Origin: a virus
Direction: 5' to 3' (one strand)
DNA: 48,047 nt
Virus record (IMG/VR): IMGVR_UViG_3300049893_002926
Span: 1 to 48,047 of that record
The notes below the pieces were generated by a model, which saw nothing but the letters and a program-made list of their open reading frames with translations, did not search any database and was not told the DNA's origin. Positions 41,035 to 47,707 of the stretch are shown here, piece after piece. How positions within the stretch are numbered: position 1 is the stretch's first letter; each line of letters begins with the position of its first letter. A program made the position numbers and the translations under genes.

Positions 41035-41351
41035 CCGTCCACCGCCTCCAGGCAGTCCTCTGCCGTATCGTTCGAGGTCGCGGGGCGCTTTTCGTCCGCC
41101 CACGCTTCCACGGCCATGGCCATCGCAATGCGCACGAAGGCGTGGGCAAGGCTGGGAAGTCCCGTCTCGGGGTCCAAACGAAGCCCGTTTGCCCACGCAG
41201 TCACGTGGCGACGTGCGGCTTCGGCGTGGTCCAAGGACGACACCTTGCGAAAGTTGCCAGGCGGATACTTCTTTGCGCCCTCCACGAGCACTCGCAAGCC
41301 GTCGAACGTGGCCATGCTTAGGGCTGCAATCTCGTCCTTCTCAACCAGCAT
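41031..41351 (-). CDS. dATP/dGTP diphosphohydrolase-like protein (N-terminal domain family)
   Basis: 106 aa. The conserved blocks are LVEGAKKYPPGNFRKV at 22-37 and ARRHVTAWANGLRLDPETGL then PSLAHAFVRI at 46-75, the signature of the phage dATP/dGTP diphosphohydrolase N-terminal (MazG-like helical) family: lysine pair, WRK-like turn, DPETG and HLAHA. These enzymes hydrolyse purine dNTPs to monophosphates and shape the dNTP pool. The usual W in the NWRKV block is F here. It starts at ATG 41351 and is the first gene before a divergent plus gene. Confidence 0.78.
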   Translation of the reverse strand: MLVEKDEIAALSMATFDGLRVLVEGAKKYPPGNFRKVSSLDHAEAARRHVTAWANGLRLDPETGLPSLAHAFVRIAMAMAVEAWADEKRPATSNDTAEDCLEAVDG

Positions 41352-41455
41352 GCATTCACCTCTACGGCCGAAGCCGCCCGCTCGTCCACCAGACCAAGTG
41401 CTCGGGCGTGCGCTTCGATGTTGTCGCCCATAAGCTCAGAGACTAGAAACCGTGC

Positions 41456-41908
41456 ATGCACCGTAACTACGCCGATATCCTAAGACGTTGCGGGGCACCC
41501 CTTTGGTGGGACGACCGCGGCGTGCCCAGGTACGAGCGCTTCGCCCCGGCGCTCCTCGGGCAGCTTACGTCCGCCGCCGCCCTCCTCCGCATTCGATGCG
41601 TCTCCTGCTCGACGGAGTTTGTCGTGGCATGCCACGGGCCCGCCCCACGCCTCCGGCACTTGATCGCCGCCGGCACCATCACCTGGGGACCCCCGCCCTT
41701 CCTGCCCTGCTGCGAGCTGGGCCCCCGGCTATTCTCGGCGGTTATCGAAGTGGTGGAGTTTTGGACGCTCGACGGGACGTGGACGCGGGACCGGGACGCC
41801 GAGCGCGTGTTCCCCGCCGTCCACGAGCCCACGGAAGACGATTCCTCCGCCGGGGAGGAGGACCCGGACGGGGAGACGTCAGGCATCCCCACCCCGCGCT
41901 TCTTCTAG
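41456..41908 (+). CDS. hypothetical Cys-containing protein on the plus strand
   Basis: 150 aa, unknown. RIRCVSCSTEFVVACHG and later PCCELG are possible metal ligands; WTLDGTWTRDRDAERVF and an acidic disordered tail follow. It is isolated within the minus-strand early operon, 104 bases from the divergent diphosphohydrolase gene. Its TAG stop shares CTAG with the stop of the gene at 41905-42201. No family. Confidence 0.66.
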   Translation: MHRNYADILRRCGAPLWWDDRGVPRYERFAPALLGQLTSAAALLRIRCVSCSTEFVVACHGPAPRLRHLIAAGTITWGPPPFLPCCELGPRLFSAVIEVVEFWTLDGTWTRDRDAERVFPAVHEPTEDDSSAGEEDPDGETSGIPTPRFF

Positions 41909-42201
41909 GTCAGTCGCTCGTCGAGGTAACGGTCGACGTTCGGCCATGCAGCCCGAAGTGCTCGGTAGCGAGACTTCTCGCCGCGCACTTCGCCGGGGCC
42001 CATCACAAGCAACGCGGCTTCCTGCGCAGACAGCGGAGAGGCACCTGCCGCCAGGTCCCGCATGACCACCTCCTCCAACTCCCGCAGCGACAGAATCACG
42101 TCTGCATCCTGAAATGCTGCCGTTCGCAAGTCGGTCGCGATGGCGCGGACCCGGCGCACCCAGGCGATGCGCTCCCGACCTGGCATGGCGGGCCGCGTCA
42201 C
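41905..42201 (-). CDS. hypothetical helical early protein
   Basis: 98 aa from GTG 42201, overlapping the previous stop (GTGA). Helical with WVRRVRAIATDLRTAAFQDA, then EEVVMRDLAAGAS and an end YRALRAAWPNVDRYLDERLT. No known domain. The longer frame up to 42678 is antisense-like and was ignored. Confidence 0.65.
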   Translation of the reverse strand: MTRPAMPGRERIAWVRRVRAIATDLRTAAFQDADVILSLRELEEVVMRDLAAGASPLSAQEAALLVMGPGEVRGEKSRYRALRAAWPNVDRYLDERLT

Positions 42202-42437
42202 GGTTCCGGACCCGTCACGAGGGCGCGGGGCCCGGGGGCCAGAAGCCGCTCCGCCTCCTCCTCGGAAGGCCCCTCGGAGGGCTCCTCCCCCCCTCGCGCC
42301 TCCAGCTCCCCAGGACACGGCGACGCCTCGACCCAGGAGCCGTTGACCCGCCCCCAGAGAGCCCCGCGAGGGCAGCCAATGAGGGTCGCGGAGGTCACGA
42401 TCCGCCCCCCACACGCCGAACACCGATGGGCCGTCAT
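42198..42437 (-). CDS. small zinc-ribbon-like protein
   Basis: 79 aa. Starts HRCSACGGRIVTSATLIGCP, a CxxC and a third Cys, with a short basic/acidic tail (Glu-rich GEEPSEGPSEEEAE). ATG 42437 overlaps the regulator's stop as ATGA. Probably a small regulator. Unknown. Confidence 0.65.
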   Translation of the reverse strand: MTAHRCSACGGRIVTSATLIGCPRGALWGRVNGSWVEASPCPGELEARGGEEPSEGPSEEEAERLLAPGPRALVTGPEP

Positions 42438-42790
42438 GGCGATACCCCCCGAGCCTTGGCGAGGCGCCGGGCTTCCCGCGCCAGCACCCCACGGAGGGGC
42501 GCGTACCCACCGGGCCAGTTACGCACCGTCGCAAGAATGTCCTGAGGCACGTGACCCGCGGCCCGAAGCCACACGTCCACGTCCTCGCCAAGAACCTCCG
42601 CCACCCGCACGACCCACGACGCCGCCGGGTGGCATTCACCCCGCTCCACCCGCGAGACATAAGTCGGGGATGCGTCAATGAGCCGCGCTAGCTCGCGCAG
42701 ACTCAGGGCCGACGGACGCGACTCCCGCGCACGGACGAGCAGCGCCCCCAGCGGCGTCGACTCCCGTCGGCTCACGTGTTTTCGCGGCAT
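42434..42790 (-). CDS. XRE-family helix-turn-helix regulator
   Basis: 118 aa. Residues 28-70 read SLRELARLIDASPTYVSRVE then RGECHPAASWVVRVAEVLGE, a clear HTH of XRE/Cro-CI type. The end is helical and basic. It may repress or activate early or late transcription; the operator is not seen. GGTGGAG precedes ATG 42790. Being embedded in the early operon argues against a classic CI repressor with its own divergent promoter. Confidence 0.85.
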   Translation of the reverse strand: MPRKHVSRRESTPLGALLVRARESRPSALSLRELARLIDASPTYVSRVERGECHPAASWVVRVAEVLGEDVDVWLRAAGHVPQDILATVRNWPGGYAPLRGVLAREARRLAKARGVSP

Positions 42791-43026
42791 GGCTCCACCT
42801 TCCGCACGGCTTCGACCCATGCCCGCACCGAGCGGCGCGACGTGCCCATGTCGGCGCAGTAGGCGTCGGGAAGCCCCTCCACGGCCACAAGCCAATGCCC
42901 GCTGGCTACCTGGTAGGGCGCGCCACGCACAACCCCCTCGTAGCACCGTCGGCCACCTAGCACCGGGAAGTACAGCACCCGGTCTCCGTCCCCTAGCGCG
43001 TCAGAATGTGTCCCTGCCCCAGTCAT
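42772..43026 (-). CDS. hypothetical small beta protein
   Basis: 84 aa. ATG 43026 was chosen: AGGAGG lies seven bases upstream, too close for the ATG at 43032. GDRVLYFPVLGGRRCYEGVV suggests an SH3-like beta barrel, followed by a helix with RSVRAWVEAVRKVEP. Not recognised. Overlaps the regulator start by 19 bases. Confidence 0.65.
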   Translation of the reverse strand: MTGAGTHSDALGDGDRVLYFPVLGGRRCYEGVVRGAPYQVASGHWLVAVEGLPDAYCADMGTSRRSVRAWVEAVRKVEPCRENT

Positions 43027-43366
43027 GCTCATGCCTCCTCACCTTCTTGGCCCCCGCCTCACGCTCCGCCCGCAAGATGACTCGCAAGCTCTCGCACGCC
43101 ACCCGAGGCCCGTCCTCCCGCTCCACCACCCGGCCCTCGACGTACAGCAACGTTCCCCGCGGCAGCCTTGACCGCGCCGCGTCCGAATACCGATCCGGCA
43201 TCTCGACCACGCACGTGTCCCGGGTGGACTCCCACTCGCCGCTCCGGGACTTGTAGCGCCGCTCGATGGACAGTCGAATGCGGGCCCCTGAGGCTCCCCG
43301 TTCGCCGAACACCATCGTCACCTTGCCCACCACGTAGGCCCGCGCGAAAGAGCCCCCCGCCGTCAT
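43001..43366 (-). CDS. ssb: single-stranded DNA-binding protein (OB fold)
   Basis: 121 aa. The OB pattern of SSB is visible: ARAYVVGKVTMVFGER at the start, IRLSIERRYKSRSGEWES, CVVEMPDRYSDAARSRLPRG then TLLYVEGRVVERED. The C-terminus ends basic then HDWGRDTF, with only a partial acidic tip. ATG 43366 overlaps the previous stop. SSB would protect phage ssDNA during replication or recombination with the nuclease at 71-1225. Confidence 0.8.
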   Translation of the reverse strand: MTAGGSFARAYVVGKVTMVFGERGASGARIRLSIERRYKSRSGEWESTRDTCVVEMPDRYSDAARSRLPRGTLLYVEGRVVEREDGPRVACESLRVILRAEREAGAKKVRRHEHDWGRDTF

Positions 43367-43599
43367 AGCCACGTGCCCACGATGCACGGCTCGTCCGTCG
43401 GCGAACGAGCCAGAAACACCCGCCCCTCGGGCACCATCGCCTCCGCCCGCCGGCGCGACGGAGACCTGTACGCCACCCCGTTGACGGGTTCGGGAGCCCC
43501 CGGCACCACGAACCACTGGCGCACCACCCACTCCCCCGGCGCATCGTCCGGCGACTCGTAGAGCACCCACATGTCCAAGAGCGATGTCGCCTGGCTCAT
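43363..43599 (-). CDS. hypothetical small protein
   Basis: 78 aa. Starts MSQATSLLDMWVLYESPDDA, beta-rich with VVRQWFVVPGAPEPVNGVAY, and ends CIVGTWL. Neighbour of SSB, ATGA-coupled on both sides. No family recognised; may form a small alpha/beta fold. Confidence 0.65.
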   Translation of the reverse strand: MSQATSLLDMWVLYESPDDAPGEWVVRQWFVVPGAPEPVNGVAYRSPSRRRAEAMVPEGRVFLARSPTDEPCIVGTWL

Positions 43600-43895
43600 G
43601 GGGACCCCACGTTCGCGACGCCCGCATGACGGCGCCACGCGACCAAGAACGCCTCGCGCAAGGATGGGTCGGCAAGCCCAGGCCCGAACGCCGTGTGCAG
43701 CTTTTCCGCCAGATAGGGCACCTGCCCCATCGTCCACGACGCCCTACAACCAGGAGGCGCCGCAAGAAGCGCGTCCGCGTACTCGCGCACCACGATGCAG
43801 AGTGCACGCATCCCCTCGTCGTCCGCCAACTCCGCCACCTTCTCGAACTGCTCCGCCAACCAGGCCACCATGGCTCTGCGACCTTCCAGATTCAT
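43596..43895 (-). CDS. hypothetical helical protein
   Basis: 99 aa. Helical: MVAWLAEQFEKVAELADDEG, then REYADALLAAPPGC and EKLHTAFGPGLADPSLREAF. GGGAGG lies before its ATG 43895. It is followed by an ATGA-coupled gene. Unknown function. Confidence 0.65.
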   Translation of the reverse strand: MNLEGRRAMVAWLAEQFEKVAELADDEGMRALCIVVREYADALLAAPPGCRASWTMGQVPYLAEKLHTAFGPGLADPSLREAFLVAWRRHAGVANVGSP

Positions 43896-43908
43896 CCCAT
43901 GCCTCCCG

Positions 43909-44172
43909 TCACTCGTGCCCGAACCACAACACCCGCGCCGCTTCCGTCACGTCCTCCCCATCCTCCTGCGCGTCCACCAGCTCCGCATACGTCGGATCTG
44001 CGTCCAGCTCCCCGCTCGTCCGCCATGCGCCTTGCTCCCCTCGAGCACACTGGTGGCAGAGAGACATAACAGGCGCCCCGCCCGCCTTCGCCAGCGCTTC
44101 CGCCAGCGATGCAGCCTCCACCTCGAAGAGCAGCGTGATTTGAGGGTTCACCACAAATGTGTAGCGCTTCAT
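43909..44172 (-). CDS. hypothetical protein with CxxC
   Basis: 87 aa. Starts MKRYTFVVNPQITLLFEVEA, a beta hairpin; then SLCHQCARGEQGAW, a zinc-like pair. ATG 44172 has GGGAGAGAG upstream, so I preferred it to TTG 44193. Acidic C-terminus. Unknown. Confidence 0.65.
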   Translation of the reverse strand: MKRYTFVVNPQITLLFEVEAASLAEALAKAGGAPVMSLCHQCARGEQGAWRTSGELDADPTYAELVDAQEDGEDVTEAARVLWFGHE

Positions 44173-44194
44173 GCGTCTCTCTCCCTTCCGCAAC

Positions 44195-44524
44195 CTAAGG
44201 CAGCAACGTGGCGTTGAACGCCAAGGGGTGGGCCGTCGCCTCGTCCCTTGTCATCCCCGCGTGGACCAGCGCCGACTCGCACACCATGCCCTTGCGCCGA
44301 ACCATGCACGGGCCTTCGCTCTGCGCCTGGTGCTGACAAGCGTCCTCGATGGGGCACCTCGGCACCTCCAAGGCATCCGCCAAGTCCTCGGCACCCGTGT
44401 CCACCCTGCAACGCCCCGCCGCCTTGTCCCATCCGCTCCGGCACCGCGTGCAGGCGGTGACTTCCATCCAAACCGCCGCCGAGTAATGCTGCGGGCAGAG
44501 CATGGGGAGGGCTCGCTTGGTCAT
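44195..44524 (-). CDS. Cys-rich hypothetical protein
   Basis: 109 aa. Cys occur as CPQHY, CTRCRSGW, CRVD, CPIEDAC, then CMVRRKGMVC, at least eight in 109 residues. ATG 44524 overlaps the previous stop. Likely binds two zinc ions or forms disulfides if exported, though no signal peptide is seen. Unknown. Confidence 0.65.
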   Translation of the reverse strand: MTKRALPMLCPQHYSAAVWMEVTACTRCRSGWDKAAGRCRVDTGAEDLADALEVPRCPIEDACQHQAQSEGPCMVRRKGMVCESALVHAGMTRDEATAHPLAFNATLLP

Positions 44525-45063
44525 GGGCCTCCGGGCCGCTCGGGGACGAGAAGCGGCGTCCAGTGCGTCACGTAATCGGGGAAGTCCTCGGTCAGGGGGT
44601 CGCCGCAATACGGGGGCTCGACGATAGGAAAGACCCACCAGAGGCAAGGCCCGTCATCCTCGTCCCAGTCCGCCTTCGGGCGAGGCGTGAGCGCATCCTC
44701 AAGCCGCCCCTCGACCAAACGGAGGCGGTCCACCTCCCGCGCCACGTCCTCGGGACCCTTGGTCAAGACGGGCCCATCCGGCTGCACGAAACCCAGGACC
44801 GTCATCAACTCCCACCATGAATGATGCCCCTGGACCACCGCCCGGAGCGTCTCCTGCCGAAAGACCGCCACGCGGCGCCACCACTCAAGCGCCTGGCCCA
44901 ACCGCTCCGCGTCGCACCGACACGGCGTCTGGACCCGAATGCCATCGGGGTAGGCCACCCGGCACGACTCCGAGGTGCACCCGTGCACCGGCATGTCGCG
45001 CGGGGGCCGTTGCATGTCCCGAAGCCGAGCCCTGAGCCGGCGGAGAGCAGACCCGTCCTTCAT
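44521..45063 (-). CDS. hypothetical protein, Cys and Trp rich
   Basis: 180 aa. CTSESC and CRCD early, a helix ALEWWRRVAVFRQETLRAVV and a C-terminal acidic, Trp/Pro-rich region CLWWVFPIVEPPYCGDPLTE. No known family. ATG 45063 overlaps the upstream stop. Coupled to neighbours. Confidence 0.66.
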   Translation of the reverse strand: MKDGSALRRLRARLRDMQRPPRDMPVHGCTSESCRVAYPDGIRVQTPCRCDAERLGQALEWWRRVAVFRQETLRAVVQGHHSWWELMTVLGFVQPDGPVLTKGPEDVAREVDRLRLVEGRLEDALTPRPKADWDEDDGPCLWWVFPIVEPPYCGDPLTEDFPDYVTHWTPLLVPERPGGP

Positions 45064-45482
45064 AGCCGGCTAACCCATCCTCCCTCGGCCTGCCACACGT
45101 GCCCGTGCGCCCGCAGAATCCCCATCAGGCCCCCCATCTCCTCCTTCGTCATCCGCCAATACGCCCCCTCGCGCCGCTCGGCCATGAGGGCGCGCAACTC
45201 GTCCAGCCCATACGCCCGCCCGGCCACCATCCGCTCCCCCACGGCGGAGGCCCGGAGCACCACGCGCTCCCATGACGTTAGCTTCGCGCACTTCGTGTGC
45301 CACATGATGAAGCGCGCCGTGCGGCCCAGCCAAAGCGCCTCGCCGTCGGGGCTGTGCGGACCGTCAAACCCCGCGAACATCCCCTCGCACCCCGTGCACT
45401 CGAGCGCCCGCTCGGGGCCGTCCCACGTCACCACGACCCATGGGCACTGGCACGCCTCGGGCGGAATGGCCTCCTCGTTCAT
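45060..45482 (-). CDS. hypothetical zinc-ribbon-like protein
   Basis: 140 aa. CQCPWVVVTWDGPERALECT GC-type cluster gives a possible zinc ribbon (Cys11, 13, 29, 32). The rest is helical, with a final VWQAEGGWVSRL. GTGGAGGA precedes ATG 45482. Function unknown. Confidence 0.66.
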   Translation of the reverse strand: MNEEAIPPEACQCPWVVVTWDGPERALECTGCEGMFAGFDGPHSPDGEALWLGRTARFIMWHTKCAKLTSWERVVLRASAVGERMVAGRAYGLDELRALMAERREGAYWRMTKEEMGGLMGILRAHGHVWQAEGGWVSRL

Positions 45483-45658
45483 TCCTCCACCTCTTCGTCG
45501 AACGCGCGCACGGCGTCATGCGCCTTGCGCAGACGGCGCCAGAGGGCCTCGCTCGGGTCTTTGCCGAGCCTGTAGCACGCCAGCAGATCATCCCGCGCCT
45601 TCACGGCCGCGCGAAGCGCTCGCGCGTGACGCTCCCAATTCACCTGGTTCACCAGCAC
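45479..45658 (-). CDS. small helical protein
   Basis: 59 aa. Start GTG 45658, with GGAGG five bases upstream; a second GTG at 45652 overlaps the previous stop as GTGA. Helical and charged: ARALRAAVKARDDLLACYRL, then a heptad-like end. Perhaps a regulator subunit of the methyltransferase upstream. Unknown. Confidence 0.6.
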   Translation of the reverse strand: MLVNQVNWERHARALRAAVKARDDLLACYRLGKDPSEALWRRLRKAHDAVRAFDEEVEE

Positions 45659-46266
45659 TGAAGCCTCCGCTCTCCCGGCACAAACACCTGCGCCGGGAAC
45701 GTCCAGAGCCCGGCCTTGCGCATCACCCGAGCCGCGAAGCGCAGGTCCCCGAAGTGCAAAAGAGCCCCCTGGTTCTCCGGGTTCTTTCGCTCCCCGCCCT
45801 TCACCGGGTCCAACCATCGCACCCGACGGCGGAACACGCCCGCCATGGCCTTCTCCCCCCACTCCACGCCCGGCGGCTTGTACGCCGCCGACTCCGCCGC
45901 CGACGTGAAAAGCACCTGCTCGTTGAAGAGCGCCACCGTGACCGGCATCTTCCACCTGGCGTGCACCGTCGCCGCCCACACGATGGCGTTCCGCACGTGC
46001 ACCCCCCGCAAGTCCCCAGGAGGGTTGCAGTAGAGCGCGCTGGACGCATCCAGCACAGGCTCGTACCGCCACCACTTGTCGGGCCCAAAGCCGCACGCCG
46101 GTCGACCGAAATCCAGATCCAGGTTCACCCGGCGCATGCCCGCGCACGCGGGGCGCGTCACGTCGAACGTGTCCCCCTTCCGCGGGTTCATCGCACAGAC
46201 AAGCTCGACTACGCTTGGAGGAGTCCCCCAGTCGTCGCGATAGGACGCAGGTTTGCGAGCAGCCAT
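45649..46266 (-). CDS. DNA N6-adenine methyltransferase-like protein (phage Dam family)
   Basis: 205 aa. DDWGTPPSVVELVCAMNP near the start is the phage Dam opening (W-TP). Residues 48-54 (NLDLDFG) and the motif IV site at 81-84, NPPG within LYCNPPGDLRG, match the family; W100-region VHARWKMPVTVALFNEQVLF is motif V. Most relatives have NPPY or NPPF; here the aromatic is Gly, which may affect base flipping. It probably methylates phage DNA to avoid restriction. AGGGAG before ATG 46266. Confidence 0.72.
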   Translation of the reverse strand: MAARKPASYRDDWGTPPSVVELVCAMNPRKGDTFDVTRPACAGMRRVNLDLDFGRPACGFGPDKWWRYEPVLDASSALYCNPPGDLRGVHVRNAIVWAATVHARWKMPVTVALFNEQVLFTSAAESAAYKPPGVEWGEKAMAGVFRRRVRWLDPVKGGERKNPENQGALLHFGDLRFAARVMRKAGLWTFPAQVFVPGERRLQCW

Positions 46267-46597
46267 CGGGCTCCCTTTCGACCGAAACGCTTCTGGAAAA
46301 CGCCAGGGGTAAACGCGAGGAAAGAACGGTGCGGGCATCGTGCGAATCCGCGCAAAATGGTCGGCTCTTGGTGCGGAGTGCCGACCAGGTCCCTCCGGCC
46401 TGGGAATCCCCGTCCCTCGCGCCCCAGGACGTTTCGCTTTTCGCGGGACGGTGGAGACAAAACCCCGGTCTCTCCCGGGCGTCACGACTCGCTACACGGC
46501 GTCGTTCCCTGAGTCCCCATAGGCGGCTCGGTTCAACGTCACCTACTGCGCCAACGGGTCCTTCCTGCGGCGCCCGCACCCCGCGAGCGCCAAACCC
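46267..46597 (-). other. 331-base gap upstream of the methyltransferase gene
   Basis: No convincing gene on either strand; the small frames here have low-complexity, shadow-like composition. A 5-bp hairpin CCCGG/CCGGG with GAGAGA loop and GTTTTG on the minus strand at about 46458-46479 may be a weak terminator after the gene at 46598. A promoter for the downstream minus genes would be expected here, but I see no clear -35/-10 pair. Confidence 0.4.
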
Positions 46598-47359
46598 TCA
46601 CCCCTCCGCCCCGCTCCCCGCGACCTCACGCGGGGAGTTGGGCCCGAACACCAGCCAAATGCCCCACGGGTCCGACTCCAAGAGGTCCCCCATCAGCACG
46701 ACCGACCATCCCGTCGCCCGCGCCCGCTCCACGTCCCCAGGATGGGCCAACTCCCACCGCCCGCCCCCCCGCAACGTTGCATCATCCTCCCCAGGCGCCT
46801 CGTCCCGAAGGGTGATGCACTCCCGTCCGTTGTAATTCGCGACGGCAAGGCTCCACGCCCCGTCTTCTTCCTTCTGCCCCATGAGCCTCGACGAGAGAAC
46901 CCGCGACAGGTCGAATGCCTCCACCGTCGGCCACGGTTCCCCGAAGGACTTGAAGAGGGCCGGGGCTTCCTCCCATGGGCGCACGAGCCACCTTCGCCCG
47001 TGCTTCAAGCTCCCGTCCACGAGCACCGCCGTTGTCTGCGCCGCAATCCCCTGGAGCTGCGCCCCGGTGCACCGATGGTCCCCATAACCCTCCTCCACCG
47101 TGGACTGGAGAGCGCCGGGGATGTTCGAGAGCAGCGTGAAGCAGTCGGGATGGTTCACGTGCCGCAGAGAAAAGACGCGCTCCCCGTCGCTCTGGCAGTA
47201 GATGGGCGGCTCGTCGACCGAAAAGGACGTCCGTGGAAGGTACAGCACCCCGTCCAGCCGACCCCACCGCGCCTCGAACATCCGCCGCCCCGCCGCCGTC
47301 TCCACACGGTCAGCCTTCTTCCCCGCCTCACTCCCCGTCGCCTCACCCGTCATGGTCAT
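46598..47359 (-). CDS. hypothetical protein
   Basis: 253 aa, unknown. Mixed alpha/beta: GRLDGVLYLPRTSFSVDEPP, a central LSNIPGALQSTVEEGYGDHR, and a final MGDLLESDPWGIWLVFGPNS. The ATG 47359 was chosen with AGAGG upstream, against GTG 47377. Slightly Trp-rich. It is followed by a 331-base gap, unusual for this genome, so it may be the end of one transcription unit. Confidence 0.66.
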   Translation of the reverse strand: MTMTGEATGSEAGKKADRVETAAGRRMFEARWGRLDGVLYLPRTSFSVDEPPIYCQSDGERVFSLRHVNHPDCFTLLSNIPGALQSTVEEGYGDHRCTGAQLQGIAAQTTAVLVDGSLKHGRRWLVRPWEEAPALFKSFGEPWPTVEAFDLSRVLSSRLMGQKEEDGAWSLAVANYNGRECITLRDEAPGEDDATLRGGGRWELAHPGDVERARATGWSVVLMGDLLESDPWGIWLVFGPNSPREVAGSGAEG

Positions 47360-47425
47360 GGCCAAACCTCTTGCCACCTGTCACCGTAACAGGCAACACT
47401 CGACTGCTCGAGGAGCGACACTTCA

Positions 47426-47707
47426 ATGAGCCAAGGCGCCCCCACGCATCGCTGCCCCATGTGCGGCGGCGTCAGCCACCCCGCCAGCGGGTGCGTCTAT
47501 TCCCCCACGTTCATCGTCTGCGGCCCGTGCACGCGCGCCTTCTGGGCATGGCTCGTGCCCTTCATGAGCGGCAAGGGCCGGCGACGTGGCCCCGCGTTCT
47601 ACGACCATGCCTTCAGAACGGCTTGTGGGGCCGAAGCTCCCCCAGCTCCGCGCTCAAGCGCAACCCCCAGCTCCGGAGCCGCTCCACCTCCGCCTCCATC
47701 CACTTAA
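47426..47707 (+). CDS. small zinc-binding protein on the plus strand
   Basis: 93 aa. HRCPMCGGVSHPASGC and VCGPCTRAFWAWLVPFM form a zinc ribbon-like unit of four Cys, followed by FYDHAF; this pattern is known from small phage early proteins. The last 25 residues are Pro/Ala/Ser-rich and antisense to the end of the facing gene, so the protein's folded part is about 68 residues. The ATG at 47426 is the first in frame. Function unknown. Confidence 0.62.
   Translation: MSQGAPTHRCPMCGGVSHPASGCVYSPTFIVCGPCTRAFWAWLVPFMSGKGRRRGPAFYDHAFRTACGAEAPPAPRSSATPSSGAAPPPPPST

Noticed and set aside
41421-41449. Plus-strand TTGTCG - 17 bases - TAGAAA pair before 41456
   Set aside because: Only 4/6 matches to each box and six bases from the start codon; chance match likely.
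41905-42678. Longer 257-residue version of the early gene at 41905
   Set aside because: The upstream 160 residues are antisense-like or out of frame with the zinc-ribbon and HTH genes; GTGA junction at 42201 is preferred.
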